Source: an uncultured Arenicella sp.
Lineage (GTDB): Bacteria; Pseudomonadota; Gammaproteobacteria; Arenicellales; Arenicellaceae
NCBI GenBank assembly: GCA_938048185.1
Contig: CALIVT010000007.1
Location: 1-64,000, forward strand
Direction: 5' to 3'
DNA: 64,000 nucleotides
The notes beneath the pieces were generated by a model. It saw only the letters and a program-made list of their open reading frames with translations, made no database searches and was not told where the DNA came from. This document shows positions 17,304-24,867 of the stretch, piece by piece; positions within the stretch are counted from its first letter, which is position 1; each line of letters begins with the position of its first letter. A program made the translations under genes and the position numbers.

Positions 17304-18134
17304 TTAGTCCTCCGCCGCCAAATACCATTTATATTTCCGCTTGATCAGTTGCTTAAGCAGGTAGTCCATAAAAAAGCCGATACACGTAATCCAAATCACA
17401 TAAGGAATAATCATGTCCATACTGAGATAGCGGCGGACAAGAAAAATTCGATAACCTAAGCCATCGGTTGACGCGATTGCTTCGGCCGCAATAAGGAATA
17501 ACCAAGCGGCGCCGAGGCTAAGACGCACGGTTTCTAATAGGCGCGGGAAAATCTGAGGAAGAACAATCCTATATACAATCGCAAGTTCTGATGCACCCAG
17601 GGTTTGTGCTTTAACGATTTGTTCTCTTGGGATTTTCTTGGTGGCTAAGAAGATATCACGCGTGATAATCGGGAAGGTGCCTAGAAATATCAAAACTATC
17701 TTGCCGAACTCACCCACGCCAAAGGCAATAAAGAGAATGGGCAGTATTGCTAACGGCGGCACCATCGAAACAACCGTGATAAACGGTGAAAGCGAGGCCG
17801 CCAAGCTTTTGAATAGGCCCATGTTGAGGCCCAATAGCAACCCTAAGAACGCGGCAATGCCGACCCCGGTAAGTAACCGTTTGAGGCTAGACGCGGTATC
17901 TTTCCAGAGTAAGTAATCGCCGGTTCGACGATCTTCTTTAAAGGCCGCGCGGTCGATTGCTTTGGTCATTTGCGATGCGCTGGGCAATAGTTTGTCGGCT
18001 GAATTTTCGGCAAGCCTTGCATTCGATGCGGATACGTAAGCGGCAATCGCGATTGCAAACGGTAACACCGCCAGGAAAACTCTCAGCAAAGGCGTGGGTT
18101 TTGCATTAAGACCGAAAAGTATGGGAGTTTTCAT
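17304..18134 (-). CDS. ABC transporter permease (NitT/TauT, urea-carboxylase type)
   Basis: About 276 residues with six predicted membrane helices. It carries the permease coupling (EAA) loop EQIVKAQTLGASELAIVYRIVLPQIFPRL. WLFLIAAEAIASTDGLGYRIFLVRRYLSMDMIIPYV is a stretch I associate with permeases next to urea carboxylase. I place the start at the ATG at 18134. An in-frame TTG at 18161 would add nine residues without a better ribosome-binding site. It is first in a two-gene unit with the ATPase. The transporter half and the binding-protein half of the locus are separated by the opposing DUF6471 gene, so they have separate promoters. Confidence 0.92.
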   Translation of the reverse strand: MKTPILFGLNAKPTPLLRVFLAVLPFAIAIAAYVSASNARLAENSADKLLPSASQMTKAIDRAAFKEDRRTGDYLLWKDTASSLKRLLTGVGIAAFLGLLLGLNMGLFKSLAASLSPFITVVSMVPPLAILPILFIAFGVGEFGKIVLIFLGTFPIITRDIFLATKKIPREQIVKAQTLGASELAIVYRIVLPQIFPRLLETVRLSLGAAWLFLIAAEAIASTDGLGYRIFLVRRYLSMDMIIPYVIWITCIGFFMDYLLKQLIKRKYKWYLAAED

Positions 18135-18179
18135 TATTGTTATTCGTCGTGGTAAGTCCAATAAGAGAAGATAACCATC

Positions 18180-18593
18180 TTAGAATGGCTTTACCACTAC
18201 CAATATTACGATGCCGACCAGCAATAGCACTGGGGCTTCGTTAAGCCAACGGTAAAATACGTGCCCATGCGGAATTTCATCTTTGGCAAATTTCTTCATG
18301 GTCGCGCCACACCATAAATGATAGCCAACAAGCACGGCTACTAGTGCGAGTTTAGCGTGTAGCCATCCGCCGCTAAAGCCATACGCAAGCCACAGCCATA
18401 CACCGAGGACGATCGACGCCGCCATCGCTGGTGTCATGATCACGTGGTACAGTTTGTGCTCCATCACTTTAAAGCGCTCTTTACTGACCGTGTCCTCAGA
18501 CATAGAGTGGTACACGAACAAGCGCGGCATGTAAAAAATACCAGCCATCCAACAGATGACGGCAATGATGTGAAAAGATTTTATCCAGAGCAT
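18180..18593 (-). CDS. hemJ: HemJ-type protoporphyrinogen oxidase
   Basis: 137-residue four-helix membrane protein of the HemJ (former UPF0093) family, which oxidises protoporphyrinogen IX to protoporphyrin IX in heme synthesis. Visible signatures are IKSFHIIAVICWMAGIFYMPRLFVYH with the conserved His, and the two-helix region HGHVFYRWLNEAPVLLLVGIVILVVVKPF with the usual C-terminal KPF. It lies upstream of, and codirectional with, the ABC permease gene, but the 45-bp gap and unrelated role do not argue strongly for one operon. Confidence 0.92.
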   Translation of the reverse strand: MLWIKSFHIIAVICWMAGIFYMPRLFVYHSMSEDTVSKERFKVMEHKLYHVIMTPAMAASIVLGVWLWLAYGFSGGWLHAKLALVAVLVGYHLWCGATMKKFAKDEIPHGHVFYRWLNEAPVLLLVGIVILVVVKPF

Positions 18594-18695
18594 TCGGCGA
18601 GATTAACATGCCGATCAAGAAAATAGTAAATGCGGTAAACCTTTTTTATCATTTGCGCGTCTAATGTCTTTGAGCTGCAAAAACAGGTATATGAA

Positions 18696-19478
18696 ATGAC
18701 GAAGATCGTATTTGGTTTTATGGTTGTTGTGAGTTTGATTAACAGCGCATTAGCGCAGGCTTCTAAGTGCGAGCACAGCAAAGATATCGACCGAGAAGTG
18801 AGTGTAGAAAACATAAGGTCGCTAGCAGTAATCGCAGGCGCTGGGGGCTTGGATATTCGTGGTGGCTCACGAGCGTTGGTTCGGATCAAGGCGCGCTTGT
18901 GTGCACCGGATAAAGAAACCTTACAGCAAATGGATGTCACCAATGGCATCGAAGGCCAACAGTTGAGGCTCGAAACTCAGTTTGCAAATACTGAATCTAC
19001 TAAGGCTGCTATATGGAGTAGCGGGTATGCGCAGGCCACCATCGAATTAGAACTTGAAGTGCCGAGTAATTTGCCGTTAACCGTAAAAGACAGCAGCGGC
19101 GCCGCTAAATTAGAGGGTGTTGCCTCGTTGCACATGGTGGATTCGTCCGGCGAGCTAGAGATAGGGGACGTAGCTGGAGACGTCGACGTTAAAGACTCAT
19201 CTGGCGCGATCGAAATTGCGGAAGTGGGCGGCAGCGTCGCTATCACCGACAGTTCGGGCGGGATAGAGGTGCAAAATGTGGCGCAGGACCTGCTGATAAG
19301 AGTAGACAGTTCAGGTGGTATTGACGCGCGCGATATTGGCGGCAGCGTTGTGGTGAAGGCTGACAGCAGCGGCGATATTAAGGTCAAAAAGGTTGGTGGA
19401 AACTTCACTGTAGGCAGCGATACCTCAGGCATTATTTATCACGACGACGTCGCTGGAACCGTCAGTTTACCGAACTAG
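18696..19478 (+). CDS. Exported DUF4097-type repeat protein
   Basis: 260 residues with a signal peptide (KIVFGFMVVVSLINSALA). After a ~100-residue region, the C-terminal ~130 residues repeat a short beta-strand unit built on D-S-S-G: VKDSSGAAKLEG, VDSSGELEIGD, KDSSGAIEIAE, TDSSGGIEVQN, VDSSGGIDARD, ADSSGDIKVKK, SDTSGIIYHDD. Each unit is ~18-20 residues, as expected for the one-sided beta-helix of DUF4097/GIN-domain proteins. Function unknown; the protein is probably periplasmic or cell-surface. Its stop is 34 bp before the 18-bp minisatellite array. Confidence 0.8.
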   Translation: MTKIVFGFMVVVSLINSALAQASKCEHSKDIDREVSVENIRSLAVIAGAGGLDIRGGSRALVRIKARLCAPDKETLQQMDVTNGIEGQQLRLETQFANTESTKAAIWSSGYAQATIELELEVPSNLPLTVKDSSGAAKLEGVASLHMVDSSGELEIGDVAGDVDVKDSSGAIEIAEVGGSVAITDSSGGIEVQNVAQDLLIRVDSSGGIDARDIGGSVVVKADSSGDIKVKKVGGNFTVGSDTSGIIYHDDVAGTVSLPN

Positions 19479-19512
19479 TCTTCAAACGAGCTTAGGACTG
19501 TTAGCCAGGCTC

Positions 19513-19674
19513 AAGGCTGTTGGTTGGCTCAAGGCTGTTGGTTGGCTCAAGGCTGTTGGTTGGCTCAAGGCTGTTGGTTGGCTCAAGGCTGTTGGTTGGC
19601 TCAAGGCTGTTAGCTAAGCTCAAGGCTGTTAGATAAGCTCAAGGCTGTTAGCTAAGCTCAAGGCTGAGATAATC
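19513..19674 (+). repeat. Tandem minisatellite, ~18-bp unit (array A)
   Basis: Five identical 18-bp units AAGGCTGTTGGTTGGCTC (19513-19602) are followed by three 19-bp variants AAGGCTGTTAGCTAAGCTC (19603-19659; the middle one has GATAAG) and a partial unit. A decayed copy precedes the array (GGACTGTTAGCCAGGCTC at 19495-19512). The array lies in the gap between two convergent genes, and its last units overlap the hemW stop and encode its final residues. The same core is found at 22348-22473. There are no unique spacers, so this is not a CRISPR array. Confidence 0.95.
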
Positions 19675-20805
19675 TTCGAGCATGTTATTGAGCATATTGT
19701 GTCCAAACGGAGTGGGTGTGACGCGCTTGCCGTCAGTGTTTATCAAGCCTTGAGACTCGTGTTTATTGAGCAAGCCTTGAATCACCTGCTGTGCGACTCC
19801 ACAACGCGCTTCGAACACTTCAAGTTCAAACCCTTGGTTTAGGCGCAGGGCGTTCATCATGAATTCAAACGGTACTTGCTGGGCCGACACGCGATTCTGC
19901 CCCCCGATTTTAACTTCGTTTTCTATATAAGTGTTCGGATGTTTGATTTTCCAAGAGCGAGCGATATCGCCGTTAGTCAACGTCAGCTTACCGTGTGCTC
20001 CGGCCCCGACCCCTAAATAGTCGCCAAACTGCCAATAATTAAGGTTATGTTGGCAGCGACGACCTTCTTGTGCGTACGCAGAGACCTCATATTGACGGTA
20101 GCCGTGGCGCGTCAACTCAGTCTGTAATTGTTCTTGCATGTCCCATAGCGATTCGTCGTCCGGCGTAATTGGTGGCCGGTGATGAAACAGCGTGTTGGGC
20201 TCTATCGTGAGTTGATAGCACGATAGATGAGTTGGGTTCAAACTAATAGCTTGCTGAACATCGCTTAAGCTTTGCGCCAGAGTTTGTTCAGGCAAGCCAA
20301 ACATCAGGTCGAGATTAAAATTATCAAAACCGGCGTCACGGGCATAGCGGGCAGCATTGAGTGCCTCACTCCGGTCGTGTACTCGGCCGAGCGCCCGCAG
20401 GTGGTGCTGATTAAAGCTCTGAACGCCAATCGATAAACGATTAATGCCGGCGTGTCTGAAGCCTGCAAATTTATCCCGTTCGCTGCTGCCTGGGTTCGCT
20501 TCTAAGGTAACTTCCACGTGCTCGCAAAAGTTTAGTCGTTCGCGCAAGCCGTTAAACAGCGATGCGTAGCTTTGTGCACTGAACAGCGATGGCGTGCCGC
20601 CGCCAATGAAGACCGTTTTAATTTCGCGGTCGGTAATAATTGCGCCGTGCAGCGCTATATCTTGGTCTAAATCGTTTAGTAACTCGCTAATATAACGCGG
20701 CTCGTCCACGGTTGCGCGCGCCATGTGTGAATTGAAATCACAGTATGGGCATTTTTTTTCGCACCACGGTACGTGAATATAAAGAGATAGAGGGGTTTGG
20801 TGCAT
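19648..20805 (-). CDS. hemW: Radical SAM heme chaperone HemW
   Basis: 385 residues. The opening LSLYIHVPWCEKKCPYCDFNSH holds the radical SAM cysteines C15, C19 and C22 and the HemW-type extra cysteine region. VFIGGGTPSLF, LEANPGSSERDKF, GINRLSIGVQSF and DLMFGLPEQT complete the domain, and the C-terminal HemN-type domain follows. HemW binds heme and delivers it to respiratory proteins; older annotations call it an oxygen-independent coproporphyrinogen oxidase, which is misleading. The last few codons (SLELS) are formed by the end of minisatellite array A, so repeat-length change there could alter the C-terminus. Confidence 0.95.
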   Translation of the reverse strand: MHQTPLSLYIHVPWCEKKCPYCDFNSHMARATVDEPRYISELLNDLDQDIALHGAIITDREIKTVFIGGGTPSLFSAQSYASLFNGLRERLNFCEHVEVTLEANPGSSERDKFAGFRHAGINRLSIGVQSFNQHHLRALGRVHDRSEALNAARYARDAGFDNFNLDLMFGLPEQTLAQSLSDVQQAISLNPTHLSCYQLTIEPNTLFHHRPPITPDDESLWDMQEQLQTELTRHGYRQYEVSAYAQEGRRCQHNLNYWQFGDYLGVGAGAHGKLTLTNGDIARSWKIKHPNTYIENEVKIGGQNRVSAQQVPFEFMMNALRLNQGFELEVFEARCGVAQQVIQGLLNKHESQGLINTDGKRVTPTPFGHNMLNNMLEDYLSLELS

Positions 20806-20931
20806 GCGCGGATTCTGTCATGTCCCCGACTTGGTTAAAAGCGTTTGCTCTAATCTAAATAGCGGCTTGAACCAAAGTGCCTCAAGCATTATTGTGCCAG
20901 CACTTGATTTAACTCAAATCTGAATAACGTA

Positions 20932-21549
20932 ATGAATATAGTTTGCCTAGACCTCGAAGGCGTTCTTATCCCTGAAATATGGATCAACTTCGCTGAGAAA
21001 GTGGGGGTTGATGAACTGAAGGCCACAACTCGAGATATTCCTGACTACGATGAGCTAATGCGGTTTCGTTTAGATCTGTGTGCTAAGCACGACTTTCGAA
21101 TTCAAGACATTCAAGCCGTAATCGATACCTTATCGCCGTTGGACGGAGCAAAAGAGTTCAGCGACCAATTGCGCGCCGATCATCAACTGCTTATTTTGTC
21201 CGACACGTTTCAAGAGTTCGCTAAGCCAATGATGAAGCAGTTAGATTGGCCCACTATTTTTTGCCACGAGTTAGTGATTGATGAGTCTGGCCGAATAGAG
21301 AACTATAAGCTTCGTAAGGCCGACCACAAGCGCGAAACAGTAAAGCGTTTGCACGAGCTCAATTTTAATGTGGTCGCTGCTGGCGATTCCTATAACGATA
21401 CAACGATGTTGGGCGAAGCGGAGCAGGGCATATTGTTTTGCCCACCGCAAAACGTGATTGACGAATTTCCTCAGTTTCCGGTGGCCAAAAGCTACGAGGA
21501 GCTACGCGGTGAAATTGATGCCGCGATGTTGGCAATGCAGGTTCGCTAA
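20932..21549 (+). CDS. thrH: Phosphoserine phosphatase / homoserine phosphotransferase ThrH
   Basis: HAD-family enzyme of 205 residues, known from Pseudomonas to dephosphorylate phosphoserine and to transfer the phosphate to homoserine. The first motif is DLEGVLIPE (nucleophile D7 with Glu in place of the usual second Asp, typical of ThrH). ATTRDIPDYDELM is a ThrH hallmark, LSDTFQEF gives motif II and AAGDSYNDTTMLGEA motif IV. It contributes to serine and threonine synthesis. It stands alone between hemW (divergent) and hslR (convergent). Confidence 0.94.
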   Translation: MNIVCLDLEGVLIPEIWINFAEKVGVDELKATTRDIPDYDELMRFRLDLCAKHDFRIQDIQAVIDTLSPLDGAKEFSDQLRADHQLLILSDTFQEFAKPMMKQLDWPTIFCHELVIDESGRIENYKLRKADHKRETVKRLHELNFNVVAAGDSYNDTTMLGEAEQGILFCPPQNVIDEFPQFPVAKSYEELRGEIDAAMLAMQVR

Positions 21550-21567
21550 GCTAGTCGGTTTGTTAAA

Positions 21568-21969
21568 TTAGTCCCCGCGTTTCACGGCTCGATGTGAGCG
21601 CACGCCTCGTTTGTCGGGCTTGCGCCGATCAATATCTACTTTCGGTTGGCTGGCGAGCTGTTCTTTTAACAGCCGGTTTGCTTCAACGCTTGCTGGTGTC
21701 TCTTGGTACAAGGCCTGCGCGATGGTCGCTGATCCACGCTGTTCACTTAAGCCCAGCACCTCTACCTCAAGCTGATGCACACCTCGTTTTATGCTTAAAA
21801 CATCGCCAATTTTTATATTGGTGGCGGGTTTGAGACTTTGTTTGCGTAATCCAACTTGGCTGTTTTTAAGCGCTTTTATCGCCAATTGCCTGGTTTTATA
21901 GAAGCGTGCAGCCCACAACCATTTGTCTATACGAACGCGCTCGGGGTCAGTATTCATAGGTGAAATCAT
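21568..21969 (-). CDS. hslR: S4-domain RNA-binding heat shock protein 15
   Basis: 133 residues. The S4 domain begins at VRIDKWLWAARFYKTRQLAIKAL and continues to IKIGDVLSIKRGVHQLEVEVLG; a basic C-terminus (DRRKPDKRGVRSHRAVKRGD) follows, as in HslR. The family binds stalled 50S subunits carrying nascent chains and helps recycle them. Two start codons are possible (21969 and 21957); neither has a clear ribosome-binding site and both precede the conserved domain. It is convergent with thrH, 18 bp away. Confidence 0.92.
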   Translation of the reverse strand: MISPMNTDPERVRIDKWLWAARFYKTRQLAIKALKNSQVGLRKQSLKPATNIKIGDVLSIKRGVHQLEVEVLGLSEQRGSATIAQALYQETPASVEANRLLKEQLASQPKVDIDRRKPDKRGVRSHRAVKRGD

Positions 21970-22305
21970 GTTAATTATAGGTTTTCAAACATTAAATTTA
22001 GCCATTTGCCTAGAAAATGCCACAAAAACGACATAATTTAGCGCTATACTGATTAAACAAAAAGAAAAATAAGTGCGAAAACGATTTATTAATAGATAGA
22101 CGAATTAAGCACTTAGAGAAACAAGTGAGCGAATCACATTACATCACTTTCCGAGTATTGGAGTGATCACTCTTTACGCTCTAGCAAGCGCTAGTACGCG
22201 CCAAGGCATAGGATGTTAAGCGCAGACTAAACGTAGATTGAGTGCAAGGAGCTTACGCCACTTGTTGTGTAGAGAATAATAAATATAACGAGTAGATGTA
22301 GGAAA
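21970..22305. other. Intergenic gap of 336 bp between hslR and the repeat-bearing outer-membrane gene
   Basis: AT-rich with many short repeats of ACTTAG/AAGCG type and palindromic patches such as GTGATCACTC near 22163. It must hold the hslR promoter and that of the divergent gene at 22306. I see no RNA gene or clear operator. Confidence 0.5.
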
Positions 22306-23136
22306 ATGAATAGTAAGCGAGAAAGCGCAGTTAGCTTTAATTGGTTTAAGGCTGTTAATAAGCTCAAGGCTGTTAATGAGCTTAAGGCTGTTAATGAGCT
22401 CGAGGCTGTTAATGAGCTCAAGGCTGTTAATGAGCTCAGGGCTGTTAATACGCTCACGGCTGTTAATACGCTCACGGCTGTATCTCGCTTTACATCATTT
22501 AAGTTCGCCTCTCGCTTTTTAGCGCTCGTCTCTAGCTTTTTTATTGCGTCTGTTTCTCACGCTGAGCAAGACCCTCTTAACTACAAGCCGAATTTGCAGT
22601 GGTTGTCGAACGACGTCAACGTGTCGGTGTTTGGCGAGGGCGAATACGATTCGTTTCTCGGTAAAAGTGAAGTGTGGGGTAAGAATTGGGGAGTTAGCGC
22701 TAAGCTTTTGCAAAATGACAGTGTTGATGTGTTTGGCTTGCCTGCGGACAGCCAGTTCTTTAACTTTGACGTCAAGCGCCGCGTTTTAGGCTCGCAAAAT
22801 AAATCTAACGTTGAACTCGGTTTAGGTTGGCAAGAGCTGGACATAGAATCACAGTTTGATGCAAGCGGCCCAAAAGTATCTTTGAGCGGGCGTTACAACC
22901 TGTTTAAAACCTTTCAGGTTTATGGCGAGACCGCGTATTTCCCTGAATTAGAAGATGAAATTCAAAAATCAGAGCTCAAAGCCTATGAGTTCGAGGCCGG
23001 TCTGCTGTATCAACCTATTCCATCATGGTCGTTCAAAGCCGGCTATCGTATATTCTCCTTAGATTTAGACGATGCCGAACTAGAAGATCTCGGTTCTAGC
23101 TCAGGCTTTTTGCTCGGAACAGATCTTAGCTGGTAG
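22306..23136 (+). CDS. Outer-membrane beta-barrel (YfaZ-like) with repeat-expanded N-terminus
   Basis: 276 residues. Residues 15-56 are seven copies of a hexapeptide (KAVNKL, KAVNEL and variants) encoded by an 18-bp minisatellite. Residues ~63-86 form an ordinary signal peptide (FASRFLALVSSFFIASVSHA), so the repeats extend the N-region of the signal sequence. The mature part alternates short amphipathic strands (VNVSVFGEGEYDSFLG, KSNVELGLGWQELDI, FKTFQVYGETAYF, WSFKAGYRIFSLDLDD) and ends in Trp, as expected of a small outer-membrane barrel. No internal start codon lies between the repeats and the signal peptide, so the repeats are probably translated. Precise family uncertain; YfaZ-like is a guess. 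Confidence 0.7.
   Translation: MNSKRESAVSFNWFKAVNKLKAVNELKAVNELEAVNELKAVNELRAVNTLTAVNTLTAVSRFTSFKFASRFLALVSSFFIASVSHAEQDPLNYKPNLQWLSNDVNVSVFGEGEYDSFLGKSEVWGKNWGVSAKLLQNDSVDVFGLPADSQFFNFDVKRRVLGSQNKSNVELGLGWQELDIESQFDASGPKVSLSGRYNLFKTFQVYGETAYFPELEDEIQKSELKAYEFEAGLLYQPIPSWSFKAGYRIFSLDLDDAELEDLGSSSGFLLGTDLSW
22348..22482 (+). repeat. In-frame minisatellite, 18-bp unit (array B)
   Basis: Seven 18-bp units with consensus AAGGCTGTTAATGAGCTC (22348-22473) plus half a unit. It shares the core AAGGCTGTT and the final GCTC with array A at 19513, in the same orientation. Because the unit is a multiple of three, copy-number change adds or removes hexapeptides without breaking the frame of the gene at 22306. 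Confidence 0.95.
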
Positions 23137-23198
23137 TTTTGCCCTGGCCCATTGAGCGTTCGGCTGCTGCTCATTACCTAGAAATTAGCAACGCGTGC

Positions 23199-24044
23199 TT
23201 AGCTCGCGAATAGCCCATTCAAAATAGTCACCATTCCTTTGCCCGCAATTGCGGCGTTCTCTAATACCTCTTCTAAGGTGTCGGGTGCTTGGTTTTCGTC
23301 GCCCAGCGCGAGGTTTGTAATGGCTGACATACCTAGTACCTCCATGCCACAATGATTAGCCGCGATCACTTCCAATACGGTTGACATGCCAACGGCGTCG
23401 GCACCAAAGCTGCGCATCATTCGTCGCTCGGCTGAGGTCTCCAGTGACGGGCCCATTACCCCGATATATACACCTTGATGACATGCAATGGAGTGCGTAG
23501 CCGCGATTGATTTAGCTGTGCTTAAACGCTTCACGTCATAGGCTTTAGACATGTCGGGGAAAACCACGCCAAACGTATCGTCTTGCGCGCGCACTGGGTT
23601 GTGCCCGGTAAAATTTATGTGATCGTTAATTAGCATAATATCCCCAGGCTGATAATCGGGGTTTAGCGCTCCGGCTGCATTGGTGATGATTAATTCATCA
23701 GCGCCGAGCTGTCTCATTACATACGCGAGTGTCGCGACATCTTGAGCGCTGTGCCCCTCATATAAATGATGACGTCCAGCACAAAGAGCCAGCGTGCGCT
23801 GACCATTGGAGATCAGTTTTAACTCGCCTTTATGGCTTGGCGCGGTTGCTTTAGGCAGCCCCGAGATATCCGAGTAGTTAATAGTGCAGACAGTTTCGAA
23901 GCCGTCTAAGTTAAGATTTGATAGCCCACTGCCCAGAATAATAGCGCTATCAATTTTGACGCGCGTGCTGCTGCTCGTGCTGCCACTATAGTGATGCTGA
24001 ATACTGGCGCAGGCGGCGTTAACGGATGTTACTAATTTGTTCAT
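23199..24044 (-). CDS. Purine-nucleoside phosphorylase (trimeric type)
   Basis: 281 residues of the PunA/XapA class. Cleaves purine (deoxy)ribonucleosides with phosphate to base and pentose-1-phosphate. Motifs: AIILGSGLSNL (phosphate site), SHKGELKLI, GRHHLYEGH, LIITNAAGALN, MLINDHINF and the substrate-binding GVYIGVMGPSLETSAERRM followed by DAVGMSTVLEVIAA. It fits a nucleoside-salvage theme with udk and two CNT nucleoside transporters elsewhere in the window. Divergent from the Nudix gene. Whether it prefers guanosine/inosine or xanthosine cannot be read here. Confidence 0.93.
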   Translation of the reverse strand: MNKLVTSVNAACASIQHHYSGSTSSSTRVKIDSAIILGSGLSNLNLDGFETVCTINYSDISGLPKATAPSHKGELKLISNGQRTLALCAGRHHLYEGHSAQDVATLAYVMRQLGADELIITNAAGALNPDYQPGDIMLINDHINFTGHNPVRAQDDTFGVVFPDMSKAYDVKRLSTAKSIAATHSIACHQGVYIGVMGPSLETSAERRMMRSFGADAVGMSTVLEVIAANHCGMEVLGMSAITNLALGDENQAPDTLEEVLENAAIAGKGMVTILNGLFAS

Positions 24045-24155
24045 AAAAGCGGGTTGACTAAAATAATTTTAAGCTAAGCGATGACCTTAATTCTAGAACA
24101 CTTCGCGGGCTTGGGGCATAATTGATTTGATGTCTGAGTCTATTAATACGCGAAT

Positions 24156-24848
24156 ATGAAGGTCGGCGACAAAGAGCTTCGGCTAATTCGTGACTATCAA
24201 CCTGAAATTCGCCCTGAAAAAAGTTTGATAAAAGCGGCCGTGGCGCTTATTTTTCGTGACGGCGAACAGGGTAGCGAAGTGCTACTAATGCAGCGTGCTA
24301 AACATGAGCGTGACCCATGGTCGGGTCAAATGTCGTTTCCCGGAGGTAAGATAGACCCAGAAGACGTTGACCCGAAAGCGACCGCAGTGCGCGAAGCACA
24401 AGAAGAGGTTGGGGTTGATTTACGCGACGCTGATTTTGTCGGGCAGTTGGATGACCTATATGGTTTAAAAGTCGACGATGTGTTCAGCGTGCACGTTTCA
24501 TGCTTTGTATTTAAACCCCGAAGAGCCTTATCGTTGGTTGCCAATGAAGAGGTTGCTGATATGGTTTGGATGCCAATCAGTATGTTGTCTGACCGCAGCA
24601 ATGCGCATAATTATAAACACCCCAAGGACCCCGCCTTGAGTATGCCTGGGGTGATGATTGACGAACGCAAAGAGCAAATCCTATGGGGTTTGAGTTTGCG
24701 TATGATGGCCAATCTCTATGCGCTGCTCGACTGGTCAATGCCGGTGCTCAGCGACGACGAGTTAGACTATATTAGGAGTATTGAAAAACGTAATTTGAGT
24801 AAAGCCAGCGCGGATAAAATTACGCGTAAACTGCAACCCCGAGATTAG
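24156..24848 (+). CDS. Nudix hydrolase, coenzyme A pyrophosphatase type
   Basis: 230 residues. The Nudix box appears as GGKIDPEDVDPKATAVREAQEEVGVDL. The family pattern MSFPGGKIDPED is that of NudL-type CoA diphosphatases, which split CoA and its derivatives to 3'-phosphoadenosine phosphate and phosphopantetheine. Its length and the downstream LSMPGVMID/LWGLSLRMMANL region also fit NudL. A thioredoxin-like gene begins 20 bp after its stop and may be co-transcribed. Confidence 0.88.
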   Translation: MKVGDKELRLIRDYQPEIRPEKSLIKAAVALIFRDGEQGSEVLLMQRAKHERDPWSGQMSFPGGKIDPEDVDPKATAVREAQEEVGVDLRDADFVGQLDDLYGLKVDDVFSVHVSCFVFKPRRALSLVANEEVADMVWMPISMLSDRSNAHNYKHPKDPALSMPGVMIDERKEQILWGLSLRMMANLYALLDWSMPVLSDDELDYIRSIEKRNLSKASADKITRKLQPRD

Positions 24849-24867
24849 CAAGCAAAGGTAAAAACGA

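Noticed and set aside
8555-18134. A classic tellurite-resistance (Ter) operon
   Set aside because: Only TelA and a VWA protein are reminiscent of it; no TerD/TerC-type gene is present, and the binding-protein/OmpA fusions do not belong to that system.
18977-19432. 151-codon minus-strand open frame with PPELS repeats
   Set aside because: It is the antisense of the DSSG repeats of the DUF4097 gene.
19513-19674. Regular repeats suggesting a CRISPR array
   Set aside because: The 18-19-bp units are contiguous with no unique spacers and no cas genes are nearby; it is a minisatellite.
22227-22475. Minus-strand open frame encoding a repetitive SLTALSS protein
   Set aside because: It is the antisense reading of minisatellite array B, with no start context or family match.
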